Part shown: piece after piece, positions 20,317 through 29,700 of the stretch
Position numbering within the stretch: position 1 is the first letter of the stretch
Layout of the letters: every line of letters begins with the position of its first letter
NCBI RefSeq assembly: GCF_000485795.1
Contig: NZ_AXZL01000070.1
Span: 1-64,000 of the forward strand
From: Shewanella decolorationis S12
GTDB taxonomy: Bacteria > Pseudomonadota > Gammaproteobacteria > Enterobacterales > Shewanellaceae
Length of the DNA stretch: 64,000 bases
Direction of reading: 5' to 3'
Notes under the pieces: model-generated
Databases searched by the model: none
The model's input: only the letters and a program-made list of their open reading frames with translations
Told to the model about the DNA's origin: nothing
Program-made: the position numbers and the translations under genes

Positions 20317-20634
20317 ATGGAAGAACGTAAAACATTAATTGCTGGTGGAAACCTGTTACAGGCCCATACATGGAAGGGACTATTAGAAGCCTGTGGCATT
20401 CATGTTGAGTTGCGTGGCGAGGCCTTGCTCGGTGGTATAGGTGAGTTGCCTGCTGGGTTGCACAATATCGAGCTTTGGGTGTATGAGTCACAACTTGCAA
20501 AAGCACAAGCACAGCTTAGTGGCTTGGATGTGATTAGCCCTCAGTGGCAGTGTTTACAATGCCACGAGATGAACGAGGGCAGTTTTGAATTGTGTTGGCA
20601 TTGCAGCGCCGAGCGTAGCGAAAGTCATAATTAA
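20317..20634 (+). CDS. DUF2007 protein with C-terminal zinc ribbon
   Basis: This 105-residue protein has an N-terminal DUF2007-like region (LIAGGNLLQAHTWKGLLEACGI), a ferredoxin-like fold often predicted to bind signal-transduction proteins, and a C-terminal zinc ribbon with CLQC and CWHC knuckles. Its function is unknown. The start chosen is ATG 20317 with TAGGA seven bases upstream; an in-frame TTG at 20290 would add nine residues without a ribosome-binding site. It is followed by a rhodanese gene on the same strand. Confidence 0.8.
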   Translation: MEERKTLIAGGNLLQAHTWKGLLEACGIHVELRGEALLGGIGELPAGLHNIELWVYESQLAKAQAQLSGLDVISPQWQCLQCHEMNEGSFELCWHCSAERSESHN

Positions 20635-20745
20635 TCTCTAGTTTGTCCCACGCCCACAGTGGCAAAGATTGCGTCCCATCACTTAGCGAATTACACTTCA
20701 GCAATATTCGCTAAGTCATTCAATCTCTTATCTAAGGAGTATGTG

Positions 20746-21105
20746 ATGCATCCGTCCAGTGCTTTTTCCGCTCTTGTCGAATCTGTTCGTCCCCATGTCG
20801 TTGAAGTGAGCATTGAGGCCTATCAAGCCGACGACACTTGGGTACTAATTGATGTCCGTGAAGATCATGAATGGTTGCAGGATCATCTGCCCCAAGCGAA
20901 GCACATGAGCCGCGGCACTATTGAGCGCGACGTTGAACAGCGTTTTCCCGATAAAAGCACTCCGCTATTACTCTATTGTGCGGGTGGTGCACGCTCTGTA
21001 CTGGCTGCAAGCAGTTTACAGCTTATGGGCTATAGCAGAGTTGCTTCTTTAATTGGCGGTTACAAGGGGTGGATCCAACGCCAACTACCCGTGGTGCAAG
21101 ATTAA
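20746..21105 (+). CDS. Cytoplasmic rhodanese-like protein
   Basis: This 119-residue single-domain rhodanese has the active-site loop CAGGARS with the sulfur-carrying Cys and the upstream IDVREDHEW motif. It lacks a signal peptide. Such proteins carry sulfane sulfur, often for sulfur trafficking. ATG 20746 is preceded by AAGGAG at a spacing of six; the reading frame stays open upstream but without a ribosome-binding site. It precedes the siroheme synthase gene by 35 nt, a context that suggests a link with sulfur assimilation. Confidence 0.88.
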   Translation: MHPSSAFSALVESVRPHVVEVSIEAYQADDTWVLIDVREDHEWLQDHLPQAKHMSRGTIERDVEQRFPDKSTPLLLYCAGGARSVLAASSLQLMGYSRVASLIGGYKGWIQRQLPVVQD

Positions 21106-21140
21106 TTTATATCCGGTTTGACTTCTTACAGGCGAGTGAC

Positions 21141-22052
21141 ATGCAATATTTCCCACTATTTATCGATACTGTTAATTTAAATGTTCTGTTGGTGGGGGCC
21201 GGTGATGTGGCTAGCCGCAAGCTGGCGTTATTAACGCGTACTGAAGCCAATATCCATGTCATTGCGCCCGAGGTGAATCCTGAGGTACAAGCCTTTGCAG
21301 ATAAGGGGCGGATCCTGCTTTCACAACGGTCTGTGGTTCAGGCCGATATTCAAAACTACGATCTTATCTATCTAGCAACCGCAAACGATATGCTCAACGC
21401 TGAACTGGCTACCTTAGCCACTGAGCGTGGAATTTGGGTTAATGCTGTGGATAATCCCGCCTATTGCCGCTTTATTACGCCTTCAATTGTCGACAGGGGG
21501 CGCCTTGTGGTGGCGATCAGCACGGCGGGGGCGGCGCCCGTGTTTGCGCGAACCATTCGAGCAAGGTTAGAGACCAGCCTGCCGCAATCCCTTAAACCCT
21601 TATTCGACTTTGTAGCCGACAAGCGTCTCGAAGTACAGCAAAGACTTACTAAAACCGCGACGCGAAGATTGTTTTGGGAGCGCTTTTTCGACACCAATGG
21701 CGATAGGTTTGATGCGCGCACCCCAGAGCATTATCAAAATGCTTTTAATAATATCGTCAGCCGCGGGGAAATCCTGCTATTGGACGAGGCCACGCCTGTC
21801 GAGTTATTGCCGCTGGCGGCGATGCCGTTATTGCAGCGCCTCGACTGGATTTACAGCGAAGTCAGTTTAGCCGATAACTTGGCTGAGTTGGTGCGCCGCG
21901 ATGCTAATCGGGCAGCGCTCCCTGCGCTGAGTGATATCAGCCGTGAATATGAGCAAGGCTCACGGATGCTGTTGGTTGCTGATACCCAGAAGATTGAGCA
22001 ACTTAAGGCGCATTTTCCGGTGGCTAAGCATTTACGCCCAGGTGCGATTTAG
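21141..22052 (+). CDS. Siroheme synthase, dehydrogenase/ferrochelatase part, with degenerate SUMT remnant
   Basis: This 303-residue protein matches the N-terminal half of CysG: NAD-dependent precorrin-2 dehydrogenase with sirohydrochlorin ferrochelatase activity. Landmarks are FPLFIDTVNLNVLLVGAGDVASRK in its first 40 residues (Rossmann GAGDVA) and ISTAGAAPVFARTIR. CysG continues with a methyltransferase (SUMT) domain beginning GEVVLVGAGPGD. Here residues 209-303 begin GEILLLDEATPV, keep LVRRDANR where CysG has LVRRDADR, and then stop. The SAM-binding GAGPGD and the rest of the domain are missing. A separate uroporphyrinogen methyltransferase is therefore expected elsewhere. The start is ATG 21141; an upstream frame overlaps the rhodanese gene. 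Confidence 0.88.
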   Translation: MQYFPLFIDTVNLNVLLVGAGDVASRKLALLTRTEANIHVIAPEVNPEVQAFADKGRILLSQRSVVQADIQNYDLIYLATANDMLNAELATLATERGIWVNAVDNPAYCRFITPSIVDRGRLVVAISTAGAAPVFARTIRARLETSLPQSLKPLFDFVADKRLEVQQRLTKTATRRLFWERFFDTNGDRFDARTPEHYQNAFNNIVSRGEILLLDEATPVELLPLAAMPLLQRLDWIYSEVSLADNLAELVRRDANRAALPALSDISREYEQGSRMLLVADTQKIEQLKAHFPVAKHLRPGAI

Positions 22053-22079
22053 TCTGCTTAATCGCAGTTTGTTTGAGCT

Positions 22080-22114
22080 AACGGCGAGTCTTAGGTAGAC
22101 TCGCCGTTTATTTT
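22080..22114 (+). terminator. Terminator after the siroheme synthase gene
   Basis: An 11-bp perfect stem AACGGCGAGTC/GACTCGCCGTT is followed by TATTTTT. Confidence 0.88.
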
Positions 22115-22137
22115 TATCGTTAAGCTTAGGATGTACT

Positions 22138-22683
22138 ATGGCTCTCAAAGCGACAGTGTTTAAGGTCAATCTTCAGATCGCTGATATGGACCGAGGTTAT
22201 TATCAAGATCATCAGCTGACGTTAGCGCAGCATCCCTCCGAAACCGATGGCCGCATGATGGTGCGTTTGTTGGCCTTTATCTTAAACGCTTCTGAGACCT
22301 TAAGTTTTACTAAGGGATTGTGCGTCGACGATGAGCCTGAGCTGTGGGACAAGAGTCTCTCTGGGGAAGTGGACCTGTGGATTGAATTTGGCCAAGCCGA
22401 TGAAAAATGGCTACGTAAGGCGAGCGGCCGAGCCAAAGCAGTACAGCTCTTCGCTTATGGTGGCCGTAGTGTGCCCATTTGGTGGAAACAAAATCAAGTG
22501 GCTCTAGAACGTTATAAAAATTTGAAAGTATGGAATATTGCCGAAGAGTCGGTGACGGCGATGGAGGCGTTAGTGAGCCGCACTATGTCGCTGCAGGCGT
22601 CTATCAGTGAAGGGCAAGTCTGGTTATCGGACAATGAGCACAGCGTGCTTATCGAGCCCAAAATGCTTAAAGATTATCAATAA
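22138..22683 (+). CDS. YaeQ family protein
   Basis: This 181-residue protein matches YaeQ, which has a PD-(D/E)XK nuclease-like fold of unproven activity. Landmarks are the N-terminal ALKATVFKVNLQIADMDRGYY, the E in LSGEVDLWIEFGQADEKWLRKASGRA, and VWNIAEES near the end. It is a single-gene unit between two terminators. The cellular role is unknown; YaeQ was once proposed to affect RfaH-dependent transcription. Confidence 0.9.
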   Translation: MALKATVFKVNLQIADMDRGYYQDHQLTLAQHPSETDGRMMVRLLAFILNASETLSFTKGLCVDDEPELWDKSLSGEVDLWIEFGQADEKWLRKASGRAKAVQLFAYGGRSVPIWWKQNQVALERYKNLKVWNIAEESVTAMEALVSRTMSLQASISEGQVWLSDNEHSVLIEPKMLKDYQ

Positions 22684-22719
22684 AAAAAGAGCCTGCTATT
22701 GCAGGCTCTGATGTTTTTT
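22683..22719. terminator. Bidirectional terminator, yaeQ-like gene / subtilase gene
   Basis: The stem AGAGCCTGC/GCAGGCTCT with a TATT loop is flanked by an A-run on the left and a T-run on the right, so it can serve both converging genes. It begins at the yaeQ-family stop codon. Confidence 0.92.
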
Positions 22720-22727
22720 CGTTTTGA

Positions 22728-25160
22728 TTATTGGAATTTCAATTCCCAGCTATCGATATAGCCAACGTCGCCACGGGCTGCGTCAATTGCTTTTAGCTTC
22801 CAAACACCGCTAGATTCTACACCCGTCATATCAACTGTGTAGCTTTTATTGATATTGTCAGTGCCAGAACCTGTTCTATTGTGCAATGTTGAAGTTTGAC
22901 CACTTGGGCTGATCAATTGCACTTTTAAATCACCGATATAAGGATGAACAATATTAACCACTGCAGTCACTGTGCCTGAATTACCAGTGCGGGTCACTGT
23001 AATTGGGCTAGTGATCCCTGCTGTTTTATTATCAGGAATATTGTAGTTGTCGGTATTGCTATAGCTTGATGGCGCAGTTGGAGGTGTTCCTCCGTCACTA
23101 GGATTGGTATAGCTTGCTGTTAAAGACACTCCGCTGAAGGCAGAATAACCTTTTACCATCGCGTAGTAAGTACCAGATTGAACGTTGCTGATTGGGCAAG
23201 ATTCACTGTTACCACCTTTGTATGGACGGCAATCGTAGTTTGAGGTCGTTGGCGCTGCGCCGTACTGTACGTATAGATCAGCATCACCCGTGCCACCGTT
23301 CATTACAAAGCCTAGGTTAGTCGCGCCCTGTGGCACTTCAAATGAGAAATGCAGCTCTTCATTGGCAGCGCCGCTTAAACCTGTTTTAGGTACACCATTA
23401 ACCAATACGCCATCTGTAGGTGTGGGATCGACAGGATCTGTTGGGCCATTACAAGACGCATCTAGGAAGGCTTTGGCAGCAACGGCATTCACTAAACCAT
23501 AACCATAATAGTCATCACGGCCTGCAGTGCCTAAGTCTTCAGCGGTTTGCTTGAGCGCATTACGCACCTGGGCTGCGCTACACTCTGGGTGGTAGCTCCA
23601 CACTAGGGTCGCTACACCCGAAACGTGTGGTGTCGCCATCGATGTACCGTTGTAATACTCGTAATCCTTGTTGCCTTGGTTACTGACAGTAACCGTTGCA
23701 CCCAACTGGTTACGCAGTGCTAAACCGGTTGCACGGTCAACAGACACTGACACCATGTTGATTTCGCTATTCGCATCAACGAGGAAGGGGTTTTGTAATC
23801 CTGGTAGAGCACTATTACTGTAAACAATTGCAGCGCTGGCACCCGCATTCTTACAGGCTTTTACCGCATTGATTTCTGGATACGAAGTACCTTGGTTACC
23901 TACGCGTTCGACTAAACATACCTTGTTGGTCATGTTACCGCAGTTGAAGGTTGAGCCGTTAACACTACATTCGGCTAAGGTCGCAGTTGCTGTACCATTA
24001 AATGGATTTGGCGCGTAGTTGGTGCCCGATGGCGTAAAGCGATTGTGCGGCACCACACCAGAGTTAAAGTAAGATTGACCGCCGATAGTGATATCCGCTA
24101 AACGACCTTCACCGCGGGTAACGGTTGATAGAATCGCTTCACCTGGGCCTGCAATCTCAACTTGGTTAGTGTATTGCGAGAAGGCTGAATGATCTTTATG
24201 GCTATCAACAGAAGCGACTGACATCACCGCATCGTATGAGGCTGGATAGCTATGGGTGTTGTCACCATCGTTACCGGCAGCGGCGATTAATAGTACACCG
24301 TTGTTATAATGGGCTGCTAAAGCATTACGTTCAGTCGTGCTCGAACCTGCACCACCTAAGCTCATGGTAACAACATTGGCACCATTAGCCACACAAGTAT
24401 CTACGGCAGAAACGAGCGATGAAGAGTAACCCCAGCCAGCCTCGTTAAACACTTTAATCACGTGGATATTGGCATTTTGGTTTGGCATTACACCAACCAC
24501 ACCATCGTTATTGGCAATGGCTGCGATAGTACCTGCAACGTGAGTACCGTGGGCATTGTTATTACCTGGCTCATACCAGTTACCTGTGCCTGAGTTATTG
24601 GTACCAGTGACATTGTTACCGCTTAAGTCGCTGTGGCCACGATCGTAACCTGAATCGATAATACAAATAGTACGATTGCCCGCTTGGCTATCGCTTAATT
24701 GAGTAGCACCCACATAGGTTTGCCCCCAAGGGGTTGTTTCACTTAAAAAGCGGCGTGGCATGTCTTCCTCAACATACTCTACATCAGCACGCGCTCTTAA
24801 TGTCTTTAATGCATTGTTATCCAACTTGACAGAATAGCTGTTGCTGCGGCCAATGCGTTTCATTTCCTTGGCTTTTGCTTTGTTCAACACGCTATGTTGT
24901 GCGCTCACTTCTGCAACCTGAGGTTGATAATTCATGGTTGTTTGCAGTTGATCGCTTGCTTGTAAGCTGCCCTCAGACATCATTGCGGGGGCATCAGCAT
25001 TTTTAAATTTAACAATATAACGTTTTGGCAGAGGAGAGGTCTGTGATTGCATTGCTGCGGCAAAACCAGGTGCTTCTGGTGCCGCATTAACACCTGCTGA
25101 GATCGCAATAGCTAAGCTGGATAAGCTTAGAACTATTTTTGAGGTTCTATTGATTCTCAT
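22728..25160 (-). CDS. Secreted subtilisin-family serine protease (S8) with PA, PPC and P domains
   Basis: This 810-residue extracellular protease has a signal peptide (ending near VNAAPE), an inhibitor propeptide with RYIVKFKN and VEYVEED, and an S8 domain with the catalytic triad Asp in ICIIDSGYD, His in HGTHVAGT and Ser in GTSMATPHVSG. A protease-associated (PA) domain is inserted between His and Ser (around residues 385-490). After the catalytic part come a PPC domain (ELHFSFEVPQGATNLGFVM to LTASY) and a proprotein-convertase P domain to the C-terminus. All catalytic residues are present. Such proteases digest external protein for nutrition. It is monocistronic, with a long AT-rich upstream region. 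Confidence 0.93.
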   Translation of the reverse strand: MRINRTSKIVLSLSSLAIAISAGVNAAPEAPGFAAAMQSQTSPLPKRYIVKFKNADAPAMMSEGSLQASDQLQTTMNYQPQVAEVSAQHSVLNKAKAKEMKRIGRSNSYSVKLDNNALKTLRARADVEYVEEDMPRRFLSETTPWGQTYVGATQLSDSQAGNRTICIIDSGYDRGHSDLSGNNVTGTNNSGTGNWYEPGNNNAHGTHVAGTIAAIANNDGVVGVMPNQNANIHVIKVFNEAGWGYSSSLVSAVDTCVANGANVVTMSLGGAGSSTTERNALAAHYNNGVLLIAAAGNDGDNTHSYPASYDAVMSVASVDSHKDHSAFSQYTNQVEIAGPGEAILSTVTRGEGRLADITIGGQSYFNSGVVPHNRFTPSGTNYAPNPFNGTATATLAECSVNGSTFNCGNMTNKVCLVERVGNQGTSYPEINAVKACKNAGASAAIVYSNSALPGLQNPFLVDANSEINMVSVSVDRATGLALRNQLGATVTVSNQGNKDYEYYNGTSMATPHVSGVATLVWSYHPECSAAQVRNALKQTAEDLGTAGRDDYYGYGLVNAVAAKAFLDASCNGPTDPVDPTPTDGVLVNGVPKTGLSGAANEELHFSFEVPQGATNLGFVMNGGTGDADLYVQYGAAPTTSNYDCRPYKGGNSESCPISNVQSGTYYAMVKGYSAFSGVSLTASYTNPSDGGTPPTAPSSYSNTDNYNIPDNKTAGITSPITVTRTGNSGTVTAVVNIVHPYIGDLKVQLISPSGQTSTLHNRTGSGTDNINKSYTVDMTGVESSGVWKLKAIDAARGDVGYIDSWELKFQ

Positions 25161-25738
25161 GTTTTTCTTCCATGTTCAATTTAGTGTTAATCATTATTAT
25201 TTTGTGCTTTTAAAGAATAACTACAACTCAGATGCTACTCATTTGGTGAATCTATCTTTGTTGTAACGTGTTGTAAAATAATTGTTAATAGTACGATGGT
25301 TGGTAAAATGCAATATGTACATAATCAGATTAAGTGAATAAATAGTCACATGTAACAAGTTGTAACCTTTATTTTTAACTATTTATGTTTTTTTATGTGG
25401 AAAAGGTGAATAAGGAAAAGCGAATCTTTAAGCTATTTTTAAGTGTTAATAAAGAATGGTTTTGATATAAAATTCTGAAAAATATGCTTATATTTTTTTG
25501 GAATTACATATTTTAAAAATATTAAGTGTTAGTTTTATTTGAGTGATGAATTTTGCTCAAGTGATTGATTATGCGATTTTATTGAATTTTGGCGTCGAGG
25601 GTTTGGCATTTGCCAATTTATTGGCTTATTTGGGCAAGGAATAGAATAATAAATGGGCTGAATAGCGGCGGGAGAAATGACGAAGGTAAAATCCAAAAGC
25701 GCCAAATGGCGCTTTTGGGGTGAAAGTAAATGAGTGAC
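25161..25738. other. AT-rich intergenic region upstream of the subtilase gene
   Basis: This stretch of 578 bases is strongly AT-rich and contains the promoter of the minus-strand subtilase gene and, at its right end, the terminator of the rhodanese-ending operon. I found no ORF with a ribosome-binding site and no clear operator. Confidence 0.55.
25695..25716 (-). terminator. Terminator of the RND-DUF2892-rhodanese operon
   Basis: A 10-bp perfect stem AAAAGCGCCA/TGGCGCTTTT with an AA loop lies 22 nt after the rhodanese stop; on the minus strand it runs into TTTTGGATTTT. Confidence 0.85.
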
Positions 25739-26137
25739 TTACTCCGTTTTCGGTTGAGTACCCGCTAAAGTTTGATAACCGCCACCGTTATAGGTTTGAG
25801 TATAACCTGCAGCAACGAGTGCTTCGGTCGCGATACTACTGCGCCTGCCGCTGCGGCAATACAAGACCACCGGGGCATCTTTGGCAATACCGCGTTTCGC
25901 AAATTCTGTTGCGACTTGCTCAAAGGGAATATTAACCGCATTGGCTAAATGACCTGCGGCAAATTCCTCAGGCGTTCTCACGTCTAATACCATAGCGCCA
26001 GCAGCGATTTTCGCCCATGCGACTTTGGGTTCTTGATCGGCGGCACTTGCCGCGCTGGGTACTAAGGCGAGTGATGATAGACTCAAGAGAGCGACCCCGA
26101 GTAAGCTCTTACTACGATACAGTAGCTGGTTGAACAC
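25739..26137 (-). CDS. Periplasmic rhodanese-like protein
   Basis: This 132-residue single-domain rhodanese has a signal peptide (LLGVALLSLSSLALVPSAASA) and the active loop CRSGRRS with its sulfur-carrying Cys. VLDVRTPEEFAAGHL is the usual first motif. Export to the periplasm is unlike the cytoplasmic rhodanese at 20746. The start chosen is GTG at 26137, because AAGGAG stands seven bases before it; a TTG reading from 26155 would put that ribosome-binding site inside the gene. It is the last gene of an apparent operon with an RND pump. Confidence 0.88.
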   Translation of the reverse strand: MFNQLLYRSKSLLGVALLSLSSLALVPSAASAADQEPKVAWAKIAAGAMVLDVRTPEEFAAGHLANAVNIPFEQVATEFAKRGIAKDAPVVLYCRSGRRSSIATEALVAAGYTQTYNGGGYQTLAGTQPKTE

Positions 26138-26162
26138 TGACTTTCTCCTTTGCAATTGTGCA

Positions 26163-26375
26163 TTAACCCTGTCTTGCGATTTCAGCCTCGGATTTCACGC
26201 CTAACTTGCGTAACACCATAGCTGCGGGGCAAAAACCCGTAAAAGCGCTTTGGAATAGGTTAGCGCCAACGAAGGCCGTTAACCACATAAAGTTATGGTG
26301 TACAAAAGCGGTTAATACCAAAGACAGTAACACCATAAATCCGGCAAAAGCCATAATGCTGCGTTCGAGTGACAT
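26163..26375 (-). CDS. Small DUF2892 membrane protein (YgaP-like membrane part)
   Basis: This 70-residue protein has two hydrophobic segments and the DUF2892 pattern: N-terminal ERSIMAFAGFMVLLSL and later GANLFQSAFTGFCPAAMVLRKLG, with the conserved Cys before the final helix. In E. coli YgaP the same membrane part is fused to a rhodanese. Here the rhodanese is the next gene, about 25 nt downstream, so the two probably act together on sulfane sulfur. The RND pump gene lies 41 nt upstream. Confidence 0.88.
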   Translation of the reverse strand: MSLERSIMAFAGFMVLLSLVLTAFVHHNFMWLTAFVGANLFQSAFTGFCPAAMVLRKLGVKSEAEIARQG

Positions 26376-26416
26376 ATCTTGCTCCTAGCGGCAGCACAAT
26401 AGCTGCCTATTGTGGG

Positions 26417-29400
26417 TTAGTCGTTTGTTTGAATTAAGTTTATGCGATTTTTCATCGCCGCGTAGTAAAGCACTGGGATAACGATTAGCGTTAGTAGTGT
26501 TGAGATGAAAATCCCAAAAATCAGACTGATCGCAAGCCCATTGAATATCGGGTCATCCAGAATAAATAGGGCGCCTATCATGGCCGCCAAAGCGGTCAGC
26601 ATAATGGGTTTTGCCCGCACGGCGCCCGAGTGAATTACAGCCCGCTCAAAGGGAACGCCTGAAGCGGTTTCCTGATTGATAAAATCCACTAATAATATTG
26701 AGTTACGGACAATAATCCCCGCCAAGGCAATCATGCCTATCATCGACGTCGCGGTAAATTGCGCACCGAGTAGGGCATGCCCAGGCATGACTCCAATTAC
26801 TGTCAGAGGGATTGGCGCCATAATGATAAGCGGCACTAGATAGGATCTAAATTGGGCGACGACCAATAAGTAAATTGCAATCATGCCCACCGCATAGGCA
26901 ATGCCCATATCTCTGAAGGTTTCATAGGTGATCTTCCATTCCCCGTCCCAGAGCACGGCGACTGAGTCTAGCCCGGTTGGTTGGTGGATATAATGCTGAT
27001 CGAAACCTAAGCCACCTTCGCCGTCGATTTTGCCCGCCATGTCGAACATGCCATAGAGCGGACTGTCGAGCGGACCTGCCATATCGGCAACCACCATCAC
27101 CATAGGGATCATATTCTTATGGATGATAGGGGCATCGATGTTACCGCGCTTGATGGTCACCAGCTCAGACACGGGCACAGATTGGCCCGTTTGACTCTGT
27201 AGCTTCATATTCAGCACTTGCTCTAAATCGATTTTGGCCCCTTCTTGCAGTTGCAGGCGGATAGGCACGGGTTGTTTTTGCTGGGCGATATGCAAATAGC
27301 TCACATCCTTGCCGCCAACGGAAGTCGCAATTAAATCAACGATATTGCTATAGGGCACCGCCATCAGGCTAGCTTTAGAGCGGTCGATCATCACCTGCCA
27401 TTTTTGCTGCGCTGCGGGCAAGAAGATATCAATATCGACCACATCTTTTGTTTCACGGAAAAGTGCCTGCAGATCATAGGCTGCTTGTTCGCGAATCGCA
27501 GGACTTGGACCATAGACTTCGGCCACAATCGGCGACCAGACTGGCGGGCCAGGTGGTACTTCGACGACTTTCACATTGGCCTGATATTTAGCGCCGATAT
27601 GCTGCAATTCTTCACGTACCGCCAGCGCAATGCTGTGACTGTCGCGTTTGCGATGCTTTTTATCGACTAGATTGACCTGAATATCGCCAAGCTCTTGGCT
27701 GTGACGCAGAAAATAGTGGCGCACTAAGCCGTTAAAGTTCATTGGCGCATTGGTGCCGGCATACAGCTGCAAATGTTCCACCTCGGGCACAGTGGCAAGG
27801 TAGCGACTTAAATCCTGAAGTACCCGCTGGGTTTGTTCCACAGGCGTGCCTTCAGGCATATCCACCATGACTTGGAACTCGGATTTATTATCGAAGGGCA
27901 GCATCTTTAACACCACGAGCTGACCCACAGGCAGCGCCACGGCGATACCGATGAGTACAAAGACTCCGGCAGCGAGGCCAATCCGTGCTTTACGGGCACC
28001 TTTACCCAGCAGGAAGGGACCGATTAAACGGGTAAACAGGCGCACCATTTTGCTCTCGTTCATCTGAGCATCGGCATCACTGCTGTGTGCGGTATCAGTC
28101 GCCGAGCCGCTGTGCTGTTTGAGCAACTTACGACTCAGCCATGGGGTCACCATAAAGGCGACCACAAGCGAAATCAGCATGCCCATACTGGCGTTGATGG
28201 GAATGGGGCTCATATAAGGGCCCATTAATCCCGACACAAATGCCATGGGTAGCAGGGCGGCGATAACCGTAAAGGTGGCGAGAATTGTTGGGCCGCCGAC
28301 TTCATCGACCGCAACGGGGATGAGTTCGCTAAAGGATTTTTTACCGAGCGCCATGTGCCGGTGGATATTCTCCACCACCACAATGGCATCGTCGACCAAG
28401 ATCCCGATGGAGAAAATCAGCGCGAAGAGTGAAACGCGGTTAAGGGTAAATCCCCACGCCCAGGAGGCGAACAGGGTGATCGCCAAGGTGATAATAATGG
28501 CGACACCGACCACCAGTGATTCGCGGGCACCCATGGTTAAAAATACCAATACGACAACGGCGCTGGTGGCAAAAATCAGCTTAAGAATAAGGGTGTTCGA
28601 TTTATCCGCCGCCGTCTCACCATAGTTGCGCGAAACAGTCACTTCGACATTGTTGGGGATCAACACATTCTTGACCTTAGCAATGCGTGCAAGCGTCGCA
28701 TCGGCAATATCAACGGCGTTTTGCCCTGGCTGCTTACCAATGGCTATGGTCACTGCGGGGTAAATATCTGTCTTGTCACTATGCCAAACGCTTTGAGTGG
28801 GAATATCACTCTTTAAACTGATGTCGGCAATGTCAGCCAAATAAACGGGGATGGGTTTACCCTGTTTATCTTGTGAAATACTCACCACGAGCTGTTTTAC
28901 ATCATCGATAGATTGTAAAAACTGACCTGCCTGAACCTTAATCTCTTGATTACCTTGCACTAAAGATGCAGGCATCGAGATGTGATTATTGTCATTCAGG
29001 CTCTGTCTCAACTTGTCGTAGGTGAGATTAAAGCTATTCATTTTGGCGGGATCGATACGTACATTTGCCACTATTTCATGTTGGCCAACGGTGTATATTT
29101 CCCGCGTACCAGGGATACGCTTGATTTCGGTTTCTAAACCTTGTGCCACATGGGTGAGTTGTTCAGCCGATACCTGTTTATCCTTGGACCATAAAGTCAG
29201 GCTAACAATAGGCACATCATCAATACCGCGTGGTTTAATTAATGGTTCACCAACGCCCGCGCCCTGAGGCAGTTTATCCATATTGGAATAAATCTGGTTG
29301 TAAAGACTCACAATGGCATCGTTTCGGGTCACGCCGACCTTAAAGATCACAATGATCATGGCGCCATCGGGCTGCGAGAAAGAATAGAGCGTGTCTATCC

Positions 29401-29665
29401 CTTTGATTTCGGAAATAACTTGCTCAGCGGGCAGGGTGACTAAGTTTTCAACTTCGGTCGGGGTCGCGCCGGGGAAAGGGATAAAGACGTCGGCAAAAGT
29501 GACGTCAATCTGCGGTTCTTCTTCCTTGGGGGTCACTAAAATGGCAAATAAGCCGAGCAACAAGCCTAACAGCGCCAGCAGTGGCGTGATGGCACTGTTT
29601 TGGAAGGCCGCCGCAATTCGACCCGAAATGCCAAGTGACGTCGAAGATTCAGTAGCGTGTTTCAT
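26417..29665 (-). CDS. RND-family efflux pump, inner-membrane permease
   Basis: This 1082-residue protein is a resistance-nodulation-division permease, a trimeric proton antiporter. It has the usual internal duplication: an N-terminal helix, a periplasmic loop, helices 2-7, a second loop and helices 8-12. The proton-relay Asp pair is visible in GILVDDAIVVVENI. LVDFINQETASG and MTALAAMIGALF mark the second half. The substrate is unknown. It is translated 35 nt after the adaptor gene, and no outer-membrane channel gene is nearby, so it probably borrows a TolC-type channel. DUF2892 and rhodanese genes follow, which hints at export of a sulfur or thiol compound, but this is inference. Confidence 0.93.
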   Translation of the reverse strand: MKHATESSTSLGISGRIAAAFQNSAITPLLALLGLLLGLFAILVTPKEEEPQIDVTFADVFIPFPGATPTEVENLVTLPAEQVISEIKGIDTLYSFSQPDGAMIIVIFKVGVTRNDAIVSLYNQIYSNMDKLPQGAGVGEPLIKPRGIDDVPIVSLTLWSKDKQVSAEQLTHVAQGLETEIKRIPGTREIYTVGQHEIVANVRIDPAKMNSFNLTYDKLRQSLNDNNHISMPASLVQGNQEIKVQAGQFLQSIDDVKQLVVSISQDKQGKPIPVYLADIADISLKSDIPTQSVWHSDKTDIYPAVTIAIGKQPGQNAVDIADATLARIAKVKNVLIPNNVEVTVSRNYGETAADKSNTLILKLIFATSAVVVLVFLTMGARESLVVGVAIIITLAITLFASWAWGFTLNRVSLFALIFSIGILVDDAIVVVENIHRHMALGKKSFSELIPVAVDEVGGPTILATFTVIAALLPMAFVSGLMGPYMSPIPINASMGMLISLVVAFMVTPWLSRKLLKQHSGSATDTAHSSDADAQMNESKMVRLFTRLIGPFLLGKGARKARIGLAAGVFVLIGIAVALPVGQLVVLKMLPFDNKSEFQVMVDMPEGTPVEQTQRVLQDLSRYLATVPEVEHLQLYAGTNAPMNFNGLVRHYFLRHSQELGDIQVNLVDKKHRKRDSHSIALAVREELQHIGAKYQANVKVVEVPPGPPVWSPIVAEVYGPSPAIREQAAYDLQALFRETKDVVDIDIFLPAAQQKWQVMIDRSKASLMAVPYSNIVDLIATSVGGKDVSYLHIAQQKQPVPIRLQLQEGAKIDLEQVLNMKLQSQTGQSVPVSELVTIKRGNIDAPIIHKNMIPMVMVVADMAGPLDSPLYGMFDMAGKIDGEGGLGFDQHYIHQPTGLDSVAVLWDGEWKITYETFRDMGIAYAVGMIAIYLLVVAQFRSYLVPLIIMAPIPLTVIGVMPGHALLGAQFTATSMIGMIALAGIIVRNSILLVDFINQETASGVPFERAVIHSGAVRAKPIMLTALAAMIGALFILDDPIFNGLAISLIFGIFISTLLTLIVIPVLYYAAMKNRINLIQTND

Positions 29666-29700
29666 TCAACAACCTCATCAAATTGATATCGCTAGGGAAT

